Shown here in pieces: positions 26,342 to 35,722 of a stretch of DNA of 64,000 nucleotides (position 1 is its first letter; each line of letters starts with the position of its first letter). The translations under genes were made by a program, and so were the position numbers. The notes below the pieces were generated by a model. It was given only the letters and a program-made list of their open reading frames with translations, ran no database searches and was not told where the DNA came from. The stretch is taken from NCBI RefSeq assembly GCF_003350345.1, contig NZ_QNVJ01000064.1, positions 62,001 through 126,000 of the forward strand, in the 5' to 3' direction. Origin of the DNA: Alkalilacustris brevis (GTDB lineage Bacteria > Pseudomonadota > Alphaproteobacteria > Rhodobacterales > Rhodobacteraceae).

Positions 26342-27297
26342 GTCTTCACGTCGAGGTCGTGGGCGAAGCGATCGAGGTAGCGTAGAAGCTTTCGGCGCGT
26401 GGCGACGTGGCGCAGCAGGATGATCAGCAGCGACAGCGGCTCGCGCAGGCGGTTGCGGGTGGGCTCCTCGACCTGGATATGGGGAAAGTAGGCCTTGAGG
26501 AATCGGGCGTAGGCCTTGCGGTAGCGGGGGGGAAGGCCGCCTTTTGCATCCCCGTTCCAAGGCTTTGCCCAGGATATGAAATGGATGATGTTGGGCCCCT
26601 CTATCTGTTCAAAGAAGGGGCGTTTCATGGAAAGCTGCCAATTCCATTTGGGCGGCAATTCAGCCCATTTTTTGTGCAGGGCTATGTTGAGCAGGGATTG
26701 GTCGACCAACAAGAGTTTCCCATTCAGCCTGCGCCCGGTTTCTAGGCATTGATCAAGGATATTCTGGAGCTGATAGGCGGCGCTGTCGATCACCAGCACC
26801 CCGGAGTTAAAATAACTTGCCTGAGACAACCCGGCGGTATCGAACTCGGCCGCTGGGCGACCGGGCGTGAACCATTGCCAGATATCGCGCACCGCCGCAA
26901 CGCAGTGCGCGCCCATATCGATCTCCATGAGGGCCGATAGATCGCCGCCTTCGACGAAAACATCCGAGTCCAGATAGAGTATCCTGCGATAGGCGTCGCC
27001 AATCGCCATTGGCAACCCGAGCCTGATATACGAAGCCTCCGTGAAATGACCGTTCAGGCTCTGGCCCTCGAACATGTCGTCAAGGTCCACGCGACAAACA
27101 CGCAGCCCCAAACCTTGCAACGACTGCGGCAGGTCGACCATATCGGCCGACACGATACAGATATCGTAGTCCCGTTCGCCCGGCAGCAGCGCGATCTGGC
27201 GTGCGGCAAACAGGGCGAAGGGCAGGTAATTATCGTCACAGCAGAACACGACCGCCTTGTCAAAGCGTGCCGGTTGCGTCTGTTCAATGATCTTCAA
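26338..27297 (-). CDS. Glycosyltransferase family 8 protein
   Basis: A 319-residue GT8-type enzyme. The N-terminus reads [20 protein letters not shown], the metal-binding DxD motif is in [15 protein letters not shown], and the C-terminal signature is [11 protein letters not shown]8 enzymes transfer sugars (galactose or glucose) from nucleotide donors to surface glycans. The start is a TTG with AAGGA six bases upstream. The gene is divergent from ahcY and overlaps the HD-hydrolase gene. There is no lipopolysaccharide cluster around it, so the acceptor is unknown. Confidence 0.85.
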   Translation of the reverse strand: MKIIEQTQPARFDKAVVFCCDDNYLPFALFAARQIALLPGERDYDICIVSADMVDLPQSLQGLGLRVCRVDLDDMFEGQSLNGHFTEASYIRLGLPMAIGDAYRRILYLDSDVFVEGGDLSALMEIDMGAHCVAAVRDIWQWFTPGRPAAEFDTAGLSQASYFNSGVLVIDSAAYQLQNILDQCLETGRRLNGKLLLVDQSLLNIALHKKWAELPPKWNWQLSMKRPFFEQIEGPNIIHFISWAKPWNGDAKGGLPPRYRKAYARFLKAYFPHIQVEEPTRNRLREPLSLLIILLRHVATRRKLLRYLDRFAHDLDVKT

Positions 27298-27403
27298 GGC
27301 TTGTCCTTCAAGGCTGTCTTGGCGAGCGCGGCGCAGTTGCCGTGGAACGGGTCAAGTGCTAAGTCGCCGTCAACAGACCTTATTGTCAAGGAGCGCAAGG
27401 CGC

Positions 27404-28798
27404 ATGTCGAAGGACTACATCGTCAAGGATATCTCTCTGGCCGACTATGGCCGCAAGGAACTCGCCATTGCCGAGACCGAAATGCCCGGCCTGATGGCCC
27501 TGCGCGAGGAGTTCGGCAACGCCAAGCCGCTCAAGGGCGCGCGCATCGCCGGCAGCCTGCACATGACCATCCAGACGGCCGTTCTGATCGAGACGCTGGT
27601 CGCGCTGGGGGCCGATGTGCGCTGGGCCTCGTGCAACATCTTCTCGACGCAGGATCATGCCGCGGCGGCGATCGCCGAATCCGGCGTGCCCGTCTTTGCC
27701 GTCAAGGGAGAGACGCTTGAGGAATACTGGGATTACGCCGACCGGATCTTTGACTTCGGCAACCAGCCCGCCAACATGATCCTCGATGATGGCGGCGACG
27801 CCACGCTTTACATCCTGATGGGTGCGCGCGTCGAGGAAGGCGAGGAAGACCTGATCGCCAACCCCGGCAGCGATGAGGAGGTCGCGCTGTTTGCCCAGAT
27901 CCGCAAGCGGATCAAGCAAAGCCCCGGCTGGTTCATACGCCAGCGCCACGCCATCCAGGGCGTGACCGAGGAAACCACCACCGGGGTGCACCGCCTCTAT
28001 CAGATGATGGAAAAGGGCCACCTGCCCTTCCCGGCGATCAACGTCAACGACAGCGTCACCAAGTCGAAGTTCGACAACAAGTATGGCTGCAAGGAAAGCC
28101 TGGTCGACGGCATCCGCCGCGCCACCGACACGATGATGGCCGGCAAGGTCGCGATGGTGTGCGGCTATGGCGATGTGGGCAAGGGTTCGGCCGCGTCGCT
28201 GCGCGGCGCCGGCGCCCGCGTCAAGGTCAGCGAAGTCGACCCGATTTGCGCGCTGCAGGCCGCGATGGACGGGTTCGAGGTTGTCACGCTGGAAGATGTG
28301 GTCAAGACCGCCGACATCTTCATCACCACCACCGGCAACAAGGACGTGATCCGCATCGAGCACATGCGCGAGATGAAGGACATGGCCATCGTCGGCAATA
28401 TCGGCCATTTCGACAACGAGATTCAGGTCGCCGCGCTGAAGAACCACAAATGGACCAACATCAAGGACCAGGTGGACATGATCGAGATGCCTTCGGGCGC
28501 GCGGATCATCCTGCTGTCGGAGGGGCGGCTTCTGAACCTGGGCAATGCCACCGGGCACCCCAGCTTCGTGATGTCGGCCAGCTTTACCAACCAGGTGCTG
28601 GCGCAGATCGAGTTGTTCACGCGCGGCGATCAGTATGAAAACAAGGTCTATGTGCTGCCCAAGCATCTGGACGAAAAGGTCGCGCGGTTGCACCTCGACA
28701 AGGTCGGCGCGCGACTGAGCAAACTGAGCGACGAGCAGGCCGAGTATATCGGCGTGACACCCGAAGGGCCCTTCAAACCCGAGCACTACCGCTACTGA
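27404..28798 (+). CDS. ahcY: Adenosylhomocysteinase
   Basis: A 464-residue S-adenosylhomocysteine hydrolase, splitting SAH into adenosine and homocysteine and so removing the inhibitor of methyltransferases. The NAD-binding stretch [20 protein letters not shown], the substrate-site [20 protein letters not shown] region and the C-terminal KPEHYRY end are all typical. The start ATG 27404 follows AAGGAG. The 106-bp leader was searched by eye for a SAH riboswitch, without success. A 9-bp hairpin follows the gene. Confidence 0.97.
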   Translation: MSKDYIVKDISLADYGRKELAIAETEMPGLMALREEFGNAKPLKGARIAGSLHMTIQTAVLIETLVALGADVRWASCNIFSTQDHAAAAIAESGVPVFAVKGETLEEYWDYADRIFDFGNQPANMILDDGGDATLYILMGARVEEGEEDLIANPGSDEEVALFAQIRKRIKQSPGWFIRQRHAIQGVTEETTTGVHRLYQMMEKGHLPFPAINVNDSVTKSKFDNKYGCKESLVDGIRRATDTMMAGKVAMVCGYGDVGKGSAASLRGAGARVKVSEVDPICALQAAMDGFEVVTLEDVVKTADIFITTTGNKDVIRIEHMREMKDMAIVGNIGHFDNEIQVAALKNHKWTNIKDQVDMIEMPSGARIILLSEGRLLNLGNATGHPSFVMSASFTNQVLAQIELFTRGDQYENKVYVLPKHLDEKVARLHLDKVGARLSKLSDEQAEYIGVTPEGPFKPEHYRY

Positions 28799-28807
28799 CA
28801 GCGCCGG

Positions 28808-28837
28808 AGCACCGCCACGCAAGGCCGAGGCGGTGCT
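28808..28837 (+). terminator. Hairpin downstream of ahcY
   Basis: AGCACCGCC (28808-28816) pairs perfectly with GGCGGTGCT (28829-28837), ten bases after the ahcY stop. No T-run follows, so it may be only a partial terminator before the membrane-protein gene. Confidence 0.45.
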
Positions 28838-28880
28838 TGCCGCCCGCTGCTGCGGGGGGCCATGACCGAAGGTGACAGAG

Positions 28881-29567
28881 ATGCCTGCACTCACCCTGCG
28901 CCCGGCCCACGCAATCGTTCTGGCCGCGATCATGCTGCTTGCCGCGTTGCTTTGGCCCGGGCCGGGTGGGGACATTGCCTTCTGGGCGTTTCAGGTGGTG
29001 CTGGTCGCGGTGCTTCTGGCAGCCGGGGAGTTTCGCAAGAGCTATGCCATTCCGCGCGCCGACGGTGGATGGACCATGCGCGAGCGGCTGCATCTGGGGC
29101 TGGTGCAGGGCGCCTTCTTCATGGCGCTGATGCTGGTCGTCGGGGCCGAAGGTGCGCGCGAAACCCCCGCCTCATGGCTGATCTCGGCACTGATGGGCGG
29201 CGCGTTCTTTGCTCTGATCGCCGCCGTGACGGGCGTTTTCGGCCCGACTGGCGACACTGATCGTATCGCCGAGTATGACCGCAGCTCCAACCGCATGGAC
29301 AACCCCGGTGACCGGCTGCGCCTTTATGCCATGCCGGTGGTGATGCTGGGCATCGCGCCCATCTTGGTCCTGCCCGGCGGGCTGCTGGCGCCCGCGCTGG
29401 GGCTGCCGGTCTATCTGCTGCTGGCGGTGGCCGTGGCCGAGCCCGCGCCGCTTTACCCCCGCAGGCCCGAAGCCGAAGAACAGGCATTGTGGAACCACCA
29501 GTGGCATCTGGTGCTACGCATGGCCGCCGTGATCCTGCTGGCCGTGGTGATCTGGCAGCGGCTCTGA
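28881..29567 (+). CDS. Conserved-type integral membrane protein, function unknown
   Basis: A 228-residue protein with about six to seven hydrophobic segments: residues ~8-27, 32-49, 71-89, 100-120, 152-178 and 207-225. Polar stretches include FRKSYAIPRADGGWTMRERL between helices 2 and 3 and a charged loop, DTDRIAEYDRSSNRMDN. No catalytic motif or family was recognised. The start ATG 28881 has AAGG upstream; GTG 28872 is also possible. It follows ahcY by about 80 nt on the same strand, separated by a hairpin. Confidence 0.7.
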   Translation: MPALTLRPAHAIVLAAIMLLAALLWPGPGGDIAFWAFQVVLVAVLLAAGEFRKSYAIPRADGGWTMRERLHLGLVQGAFFMALMLVVGAEGARETPASWLISALMGGAFFALIAAVTGVFGPTGDTDRIAEYDRSSNRMDNPGDRLRLYAMPVVMLGIAPILVLPGGLLAPALGLPVYLLLAVAVAEPAPLYPRRPEAEEQALWNHQWHLVLRMAAVILLAVVIWQRL

Positions 29568-29662
29568 CCTGACAAATGCGCCGGCCCCGGATTTCGCCTA
29601 TCCGGCCTGGCTCCTGCCGGTTGCTGCGCGACCCCTCGGGGCGCTGATACCAACCGCCACGA

Positions 29663-31420
29663 TCAGGACACGGGCAGTGGCTCAGCCTTTCGGGCCGCCT
29701 TCCGCGCTCCGGGGGCGGCGCCACGGGATCTGGCCAGCGCATCCTCGACATTCGCGGCGTAGTGGACACGCGGGCGCCGCAATCCATGGGTCAGAAGGGC
29801 GCGCCGAATGTCGCGGCGCGCACCGGTAAGCCAGAGCGTGACGCCGCGTTTGCCAGCCTTGTAGGCCAGCCCCTCGATCATGTTGGCCCCCGTCGAATCG
29901 AGAAAGGGCACGGCCGAGAAATCCACGATCAGCACCTTGTGGCTGTCCTGGATTCGGTCAAGCACCGAGCCGATCGAAGCCGTCGCCCCAAAGAAAAGCG
30001 CGCCGTTGATGCGGAAGATCACGGCCTCCGGGTCAGAGGCCTGATGACGGTCATAGGTTTCGCGCGGGCGCGCAGCATCGGCCTCGTCGCGGCTTACAAA
30101 GGCGGTTTGCGTGGCGACTTCGGTGATCCGGCTCATGCGGTGGATGAACAGCACCGAACCGAGCGCAAAGCCGACAATGATCGCCTCGGTCAGGTCACGA
30201 AAGATGGTCAGAAAGAAGGTGGTGCCAAGAACGGTGGCCTCGCCCCAGCCCGAGCGCAGCAAGACCGCGATGGCCTGTTTCTCGATCATGTTCCAGGCCA
30301 CGATGGCCAGAACACCCGCCAGCGCAGCCAGCGGGATGAACGCGGCAAGCGGCGCCGCAGCAAGTATGAATACCAGCAGAAACAGCGCATGGAGCATACC
30401 CGCAATGGGGCCGTGGGCCCCCGCGCGCACATTGGTCGCGGTGCGGGCGATGGTACCGGTGACACAAAAGCCCCCGACAAGGGCCGAGCCGCAATTGGCC
30501 ACCCCCTGGGCGACAAGCTCGCAATTCGAACGATGCCGACGCCCGGTCATTCCGTCGGCCACGACTGCCGACAGCAACGACTCGATGGCGCCCAGCAGCG
30601 TGAAGGAAAGCGCGGCGGGCAGCACCGCAATCACCTTGGCCATCGACAGATCAGGCAACCGCGGCGCAGGCAGTGACGAAGGGATGCCGCCGAATTTGCT
30701 GCCGATCGTCTCGACCGGCAGCGCCAGAAGGGCTGCGGACATTGATGCCGCCACAACAGCGATCAGCATTCCCGGCCAGTGCGGGCGCCAGCGGCGCAGC
30801 CATAAAATGAGCGCGATCGTGGCTAGCGAAAGCGCAAGGGTGGCCGGTGTGACGCTTTCCCGTGCGGCCCAGAGCGCAGGTATCTTTTCCAGAAGTTCCC
30901 CCGGCTCATGCGGCAGTGACAGGCCGAAAAGCTCTCTGATCTGGCTGGCGAAGATGATGACGGCGATCCCGGCGGTAAAGCCTACCGTGACCGGGAAGGG
31001 AATGAACTTGATGAAGGTGCCAAGCCGCAGAAAACCGACCGCGGCCAGCATCAGCCCCGAAAGGAAGGTCGCAAGGATCAGCCCCTCCATCCCGTGCAGC
31101 GCGACGGTGCCGGCCACCAGAACGATGAACGCGCCCGCCGGCCCGCCGATCTGGAAACGTGACCCGCCCAGCAGCGATACCAGGAACCCGCCCACGATAG
31201 CGGTGTAAAGCCCTTGCGCCGGTGACGCGCCCGAGGCGATCGCGATCGCCATGGAAAGCGGCAACGCCACGATCGCCACGGTCAACCCCGCCAGCGCATC
31301 CGTGCGCAGATGGCGCAACCCGTAGCCTTCGCGCAGTACCGTGAACAGTTTCGGCGTGAACAGTTCTGCGAAGCCCGGCGTATCGTCGTGCTGGCCGTGT
31401 CGGATGGTCTTTTTGGTCAT
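29663..31420 (-). CDS. SulP family inorganic anion transporter with STAS domain
   Basis: A 585-residue transporter. The N-terminal ~430 residues are membrane helices with the SulP signature near LRTDALAGLTVAIVALPLSM; the C-terminal ~120 residues form a cytosolic STAS domain with the conserved DSTGANMIEG loop. SulP proteins carry sulfate, bicarbonate, molybdate or carboxylates. The start is taken at ATG 31420; an in-frame GTG lies at 31432. The nearby soe sulfite dehydrogenase would make sulfate, so sulfate handling is a plausible but unproven role. Confidence 0.88.
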   Translation of the reverse strand: MTKKTIRHGQHDDTPGFAELFTPKLFTVLREGYGLRHLRTDALAGLTVAIVALPLSMAIAIASGASPAQGLYTAIVGGFLVSLLGGSRFQIGGPAGAFIVLVAGTVALHGMEGLILATFLSGLMLAAVGFLRLGTFIKFIPFPVTVGFTAGIAVIIFASQIRELFGLSLPHEPGELLEKIPALWAARESVTPATLALSLATIALILWLRRWRPHWPGMLIAVVAASMSAALLALPVETIGSKFGGIPSSLPAPRLPDLSMAKVIAVLPAALSFTLLGAIESLLSAVVADGMTGRRHRSNCELVAQGVANCGSALVGGFCVTGTIARTATNVRAGAHGPIAGMLHALFLLVFILAAAPLAAFIPLAALAGVLAIVAWNMIEKQAIAVLLRSGWGEATVLGTTFFLTIFRDLTEAIIVGFALGSVLFIHRMSRITEVATQTAFVSRDEADAARPRETYDRHQASDPEAVIFRINGALFFGATASIGSVLDRIQDSHKVLIVDFSAVPFLDSTGANMIEGLAYKAGKRGVTLWLTGARRDIRRALLTHGLRRPRVHYAANVEDALARSRGAAPGARKAARKAEPLPVS

Positions 31421-31495
31421 TTCTTGCTGCACCCTTGATGGTGCGCGGCAGGATCGTCGGCAAGGTGTCGGCGGTCGCCGTCGCGGCGTGATGGA

Positions 31496-31756
31496 TCAGG
31501 ATTGGTCGATAGCGCCTTTCAGCCGGACACCGCGCCCGCCGCCCGTGCTTGTCGCGCCTTCCCCAATCAGTTCGATACCGGCCCGGTCGAGCGCGGCAAC
31601 GACCTTTATCAGGCTGTCCACAACACCGCGGACATTACCCTCGCTTGCCTCCATGCGCTGGATCGTCGGAACCGACAATCCCGACAATTCCGCAAGCTGT
31701 TTTTGATCAATACCAAGAAGGGCGCGGGCGGCGCGCATCTGTGCAGATGTGATCAT
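31496..31756 (-). CDS. Small XRE-family helix-turn-helix protein
   Basis: An 86-residue regulator with an N-terminal HTH_3 domain: AARALLGIDQKQLAELSGLS then VPTIQRMEASEGNVRG, followed by a short LIKVVAALDRAGIELIGEG tail common to this class of small XRE proteins. The start ATG 31756 has AGGA seven bases upstream. It lies 75 bp upstream of the SulP gene on the same strand and may control it. Region 31757-31990 holds no other gene. Confidence 0.8.
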   Translation of the reverse strand: MITSAQMRAARALLGIDQKQLAELSGLSVPTIQRMEASEGNVRGVVDSLIKVVAALDRAGIELIGEGATSTGGGRGVRLKGAIDQS

Positions 31757-31990
31757 GAGCATATCCTGAAAGGCAATGCTCACAAATAAGCTCTGCACAT
31801 AGATATGTCAAACATGACCCTTCGCGGGCACCGTTCGGCAGCGACCGCCACCCGCCGCTGCCGGCTGAAGACAATGCTTTCGCTCTTTTTTCCATTGCGC
31901 CGCATCAGGCCGGCTGCGCGCGCGCCGGCACTCACCGGTTCGGGGGGGCGAGGGGGCGGATTGCGCTGCGCGTGTGTCTTCGGCGCACAG

Positions 31991-32527
31991 TCAGATCCGC
32001 GCGCCGAGCACCAGGTCGAACAGCACGAACATGGCCAACCCGACGGTCACGGCGACGGCCAGCGATGCAAGAAAGGTCTGCCGCGCGACGATATAGATGA
32101 AGCTGAACAGGAACACCGGCACCGCGATCCGGAAGCTGGTGTAGTGCAGAAGCGCAACAAACAGGATCATCCCCCCGATTGAGAGAGCCGGCATCCAGAA
32201 GGTGCCCGGCTGGCCGATCGCGGCAGATTCCCGGTCCGCATCCGCAGGGCTGTCGCGGTTTGCATCCATCACCGCGCGCACATCCTCGGATATGTCCTGC
32301 GTGCGCTTGTTGGCAATCAGGCTTTCCTGTTCGAGGAAGGGCAGGAACCGGCGCGCGGCGGGGAACAACTCGCCGACCAACTGGATGAGTGCCATCACCA
32401 GCATCACCGAGGCCAGCAACTGCGGCAGCAGCCGCGCGCGCGGCCCATAGCCTTGCGCAACGTAAAGCAAAACCGCCATGAAGATCACAAGGACAATAGT
32501 GACGGCGGCCGAGGCGGAAAATCTCAT
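31991..32527 (-). CDS. Tripartite tricarboxylate transporter TctB family protein, second system
   Basis: A 178-residue small subunit with a hydrophobic N-terminal helix (TIVLVIFMAVLLYVAQGYGP), a second helix at ~38-55, a charged cytoplasmic loop (~60-108), and two C-terminal helices. The start ATG overlaps the tctA stop (ATGA). The order here is tctC-tctA-tctB, unlike tctB-tctA-tctC at 9.5-12.5 kb, so the two systems are not recent copies of each other. Confidence 0.8.
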   Translation of the reverse strand: MRFSASAAVTIVLVIFMAVLLYVAQGYGPRARLLPQLLASVMLVMALIQLVGELFPAARRFLPFLEQESLIANKRTQDISEDVRAVMDANRDSPADADRESAAIGQPGTFWMPALSIGGMILFVALLHYTSFRIAVPVFLFSFIYIVARQTFLASLAVAVTVGLAMFVLFDLVLGARI

Positions 32528-34011
32528 GGCGTGCTCCTTGCGCGGCGGATCAGTTTCAGCAGCCCCGGCAGGCAGAGGATCAGCACCGTGATCGCAAACA
32601 GCCCCAGCGAGATCGGCCTGTTGAAAAAGCCCACCGGCCCCCAGAGGTCATTCGTCTGGTGAAAACTGTTTTGCAGCAACGGCCCCAGCACCAGCGCGAT
32701 CAGCAGCGCGATGCGCGAATAATTGAACCGCATCATCAAGTAGCCGATCACGCCAAGGGCCAGCGCGATGATCACATCCTCGATATAGCCGTTGGTGGCA
32801 TAGGCGCCTACCAGTCCCAGCACCATGATGATCGGCGCGATGAGCACAGTGCGCAGGCTGGTCAGGTAGGTGAGCGGCTTGGCAATGGCGATGCCGACGA
32901 TCCCCACCACGATATTGGACAGCACCAGCGCATAAATCAGCAGCAGCGCGACATTGCCGTGATCCAGCATCAGCCGCGGCCCCGGGTTGATGCCGTGCAA
33001 CGTGAGCGCGCCCAGCAGCACCGCCATCTCGAGGCTGCCGGGGATGCCGAAGATCAGCGTCGGCACCAACGCGCCGCCGTCCTTGGCGTTGTTGGCGGCT
33101 TCGGGGGCGATCACGCCGCGAATGTCGCCCTTGCCGAAGCCGCTCTTGTCGCGGGCAGTGGCCACCGCATTGCCATAGGCCACGAAATTGGCGACCGCGC
33201 CGCCCACGCCGGGGATGATGCCGATCACCGTGCCGATCAGCGCGCTGCGCAGAAACAGGCCGAAGTTCTGGAATACCGCACCAATGCCCGAGAAGATGCC
33301 CGACAAGGTGGTATTGGGCCGCTCGCGCGAGATCGCGCCGCGCGTGGACATCAACGAGATCGCCTCGGCAATCGCGAAAAGGCCGATGATGACCGGCACC
33401 AGCTTGATGCCGTCCCACAGGTAATCCCAGCCGAAGGTATAGCGGATCGTCCCCGATTGCTGGTCGATCCCGATGAAGGACAGCGAAAAGCCGAACCCCG
33501 CGGCCAGAATGGCCTTCCACGGGTTGCCCTGGGCCAGTATGGCGATCATGGCCAGCCCCATGATCGACAGCATGAAATACTCGGGGAATGAGAACGCCAG
33601 CACCAGCTGCCGGCCCAGCGGCAGGCTCAGCGTCAGGATCGCTGCCCCGACGATGGCCCCGAGCACCGAGGCCGCCGCAGCCGCCCCGATCGCATAGCCC
33701 GCCTGCCCCTTTCGGGTCAGCGCATAACCGTCGAACACGGTCGCCGCGCTTTGCGCAGTTCCGGGCGCATTGATCAGGATCGCCGTGACCGAGCCGCCAA
33801 AGGCCGTGGCCCCCGCCGCCCCCATGAGCATCACGATGGCCTGCCCTGAATCCATCGCGAAAGTGACCGGCAGAAGCAGCGCCAGCACCTGCGGCCCGCT
33901 CAGCCCCGGCAGGATTCCGAACAGGAAACCCAAAAGTGCTCCGCCGATCAGAAACCAGATCGTTGGAAAGCTCAGGATCTGCACCAGTGCCGGAATGGCG
34001 TGCTCAAGCAT
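32524..34011 (-). CDS. Tripartite tricarboxylate transporter permease TctA, second system
   Basis: A 495-residue TctA-family permease with the usual motifs: FGILPGLSGPQVLALLLPVTF, GATAFGGSVTAILINAPGT, a second internal repeat with GVIAPEAANNAKDGGAL, and about ten helices. AAGGAG lies six bases before the ATG at 34011. It looks intact although its binding-protein gene, 143 bp upstream, has lost its middle part. Confidence 0.9.
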   Translation of the reverse strand: MLEHAIPALVQILSFPTIWFLIGGALLGFLFGILPGLSGPQVLALLLPVTFAMDSGQAIVMLMGAAGATAFGGSVTAILINAPGTAQSAATVFDGYALTRKGQAGYAIGAAAAASVLGAIVGAAILTLSLPLGRQLVLAFSFPEYFMLSIMGLAMIAILAQGNPWKAILAAGFGFSLSFIGIDQQSGTIRYTFGWDYLWDGIKLVPVIIGLFAIAEAISLMSTRGAISRERPNTTLSGIFSGIGAVFQNFGLFLRSALIGTVIGIIPGVGGAVANFVAYGNAVATARDKSGFGKGDIRGVIAPEAANNAKDGGALVPTLIFGIPGSLEMAVLLGALTLHGINPGPRLMLDHGNVALLLIYALVLSNIVVGIVGIAIAKPLTYLTSLRTVLIAPIIMVLGLVGAYATNGYIEDVIIALALGVIGYLMMRFNYSRIALLIALVLGPLLQNSFHQTNDLWGPVGFFNRPISLGLFAITVLILCLPGLLKLIRRARSTP

Positions 34012-34154
34012 TCTTGGCTCCTTGACTGCAAGCCTTGAGGGTGCGCTGCCCGTCCTGCGCAGCCGTCGCGCAGGACGGGACAAGGCCGCCTGGATCAGCG
34101 GGGGGGAATGCGATTGCCCCGGGCGCGTTGCACCGCCCCCGGAGCACGCACGCC

Positions 34155-34614
34155 TCAGTTCAGGCTTTTCAGCAGCTCTTCATAGACGAGCATCGATTCA
34201 TGGGCGCCCTCGCGCAATTCCTCGAGATCTCCCCAGTTCATCGGGGATGACGGGATATTCGCATCCGCCAGTTGCTGCTGGTAATCCGGGTCGGCCACTG
34301 CCTGATCGAAGGCATCGCGCAGCGCGGTCATGATCGGTTCTGGCGTTCCCGGCGGGGCGACGAGGACACGATTGGCCATCGACAGGTTGAGCACCTGGGG
34401 TGCCCTCGCCAAGGTATTTTTCCATGTGGGGCGCAATCATCCGCGCGGCAGTATCGAAGCCACCACCCGCTGAATAGGGCAGCACCAACCGGATTTCCTG
34501 CGTCGGGTAATCCTGCGCCACCACAGCGCCAGCCGACAGCGCCACGCCAAGCGTGGCACCGGCGATTGCCTTGATGGTCTTGTTTTTCGTGTTTTGTTTT
34601 CTTCCTGAAAGCAT
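34155..34614 (-). pseudogene. TctC-family binding protein with internal deletion and frameshift
   Basis: Two ends of one TctC gene in different frames. The N-terminal part (34614 to about 34402) has a signal peptide and IRLVLPYSAGGGFDTAARMI, then APHMEKYLG. The C-terminal part (about 34403 to 34155) reads RVLVAPPGTPEPIMTALRDA and runs to the normal TctC end. Together they give ~150 residues against ~320 for a complete protein; about 165 central residues, including the ligand-binding loop, are missing and the frame changes at the junction. The intact tctA and tctB lie directly downstream. Confidence 0.85.
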
Positions 34615-34719
34615 CAAGCGATTGGGGTTCGTCCCCTCAATACGCGCCACCCGGATCCGGATTCTGGATGTGGCAACCCATGCAAGGGGTAGCCTGCGGC
34701 CTCGGAAAGCCGAAGAAAA

Positions 34720-34735
34720 TTATCCGTACAGACAA
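34720..34735. promoter_or_regulatory. Possible operator upstream of the tctC pseudogene
   Basis: TTATCCGTACAGACAA is an imperfect palindrome (TTATC against GACAA, one mismatch), about 105 bp upstream of the tctC start. It resembles GntR/FadR-type sites only loosely; no GntR gene is in the window. Confidence 0.2.
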
Positions 34736-34846
34736 TTCAATCTGGTTACTTCCGCAGGGGGCCGGCGGCGCAGGCAATCATCTGCACTTTGGCCGCCGTG
34801 TTCATAAGCTGACGCGAAGCCGCGCAATACTGCGCGCGGGCACGGG

Positions 34847-35722
34847 CTATTTTCCCTTGCCGTAGTAGAGTCCGACGCTGTGCTCTGCCTCTGCAAAGAA
34901 CAGCCATCTTGATGTGATCGCGCCGGCGAGGTGTGCGATCACGGCCACCGCCGCCAGCCAGTGGCTGAAGGACAGCGCCAGCAAGATCACCGGCAGCACG
35001 ATCATGAGAAGAATGGTCAGCACGCGCAGTCTGCGCGCGTGCTTGCGCCCGATCTCGTGGACCATTTCGCGCATCAGATAGTTGGTGCCGGTATGAGGCG
35101 GCTCGAAGAGGCGCACCTGCCCGATATGGCCCAGCCCCGTGGCGCTGGCGCGGGTGGAGGCAGGATTGGCGGCGCGGCGATCGCCAAGGTGCCAGTGCAG
35201 CAGTTGCACCGCGCCCGCCAGCAGCAAAAGCGGCAGTGCAAACCGGGTCTGTCCGGCCAGCAGCGCCCCGCCCGCCAGCGACAGCGTGACAAACAGCACC
35301 GGCGTGGCCGGGGTGTTCCAGCGCGGCACAGTGCGCAGTTGCGTGTAGATCATCGCAGTGGTCAGCACCGTAGCCAGCGCCAGCACCGCCCCCAGCGCGC
35401 CCAGCCACGGCAGGCGCGTGGCGAAGAAGATCACGCCAATGGCGTGGCCTGCCACCACCAGGAGCGCGATCACCGCCGCCCAGGCCTCGCGCGAGAGCCA
35501 GCTTGTGCGCCATTGCGAGAAGGCCTTGGGCGCGTTCCTGGGGTTGGCCAGGTGGAAGGCCGAGGCCATCAACCCCCCCACCGCCAGCGCATAGGCGATG
35601 AAATAGAAGGCAAACGCGCTCCAGCCGGTGACAGTGGGATAGCCCAGCCCCAGCCAGACCATCAGGCCGAAGCCCAGCCCCGAGAGGCTGCTGAACAGGA
35701 TCACGGAAGTCGCCGGATGCAT
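34847..35722 (-). CDS. soeC: Sulfite dehydrogenase membrane anchor SoeC (DmsC family)
   Basis: A 291-residue integral membrane protein with about eight helices, beginning MHPATSVILFSSLSGLGFGL and carrying the FHLANPRNAPKAFSQWRTSW segment characteristic of DmsC/SoeC anchors. It passes electrons from the cytoplasmic SoeAB part to the quinone pool. Its ATG overlaps the soeB stop (TGATG). Other DmsC-family anchors exist, but the length and operon match SoeABC. Confidence 0.82.
   Translation of the reverse strand: MHPATSVILFSSLSGLGFGLMVWLGLGYPTVTGWSAFAFYFIAYALAVGGLMASAFHLANPRNAPKAFSQWRTSWLSREAWAAVIALLVVAGHAIGVIFFATRLPWLGALGAVLALATVLTTAMIYTQLRTVPRWNTPATPVLFVTLSLAGGALLAGQTRFALPLLLLAGAVQLLHWHLGDRRAANPASTRASATGLGHIGQVRLFEPPHTGTNYLMREMVHEIGRKHARRLRVLTILLMIVLPVILLALSFSHWLAAVAVIAHLAGAITSRWLFFAEAEHSVGLYYGKGK

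Noticed and set aside
27298-27403. Possible SAH riboswitch before ahcY
   Set aside because: The 106-bp leader was read for the conserved riboswitch core and paired elements and none was found.
27386-28975. A 529-codon open frame antisense to ahcY
   Set aside because: Shadow frame; the ahcY protein is fully recognisable and the antisense product is His/Asp/Gly-rich without a domain.
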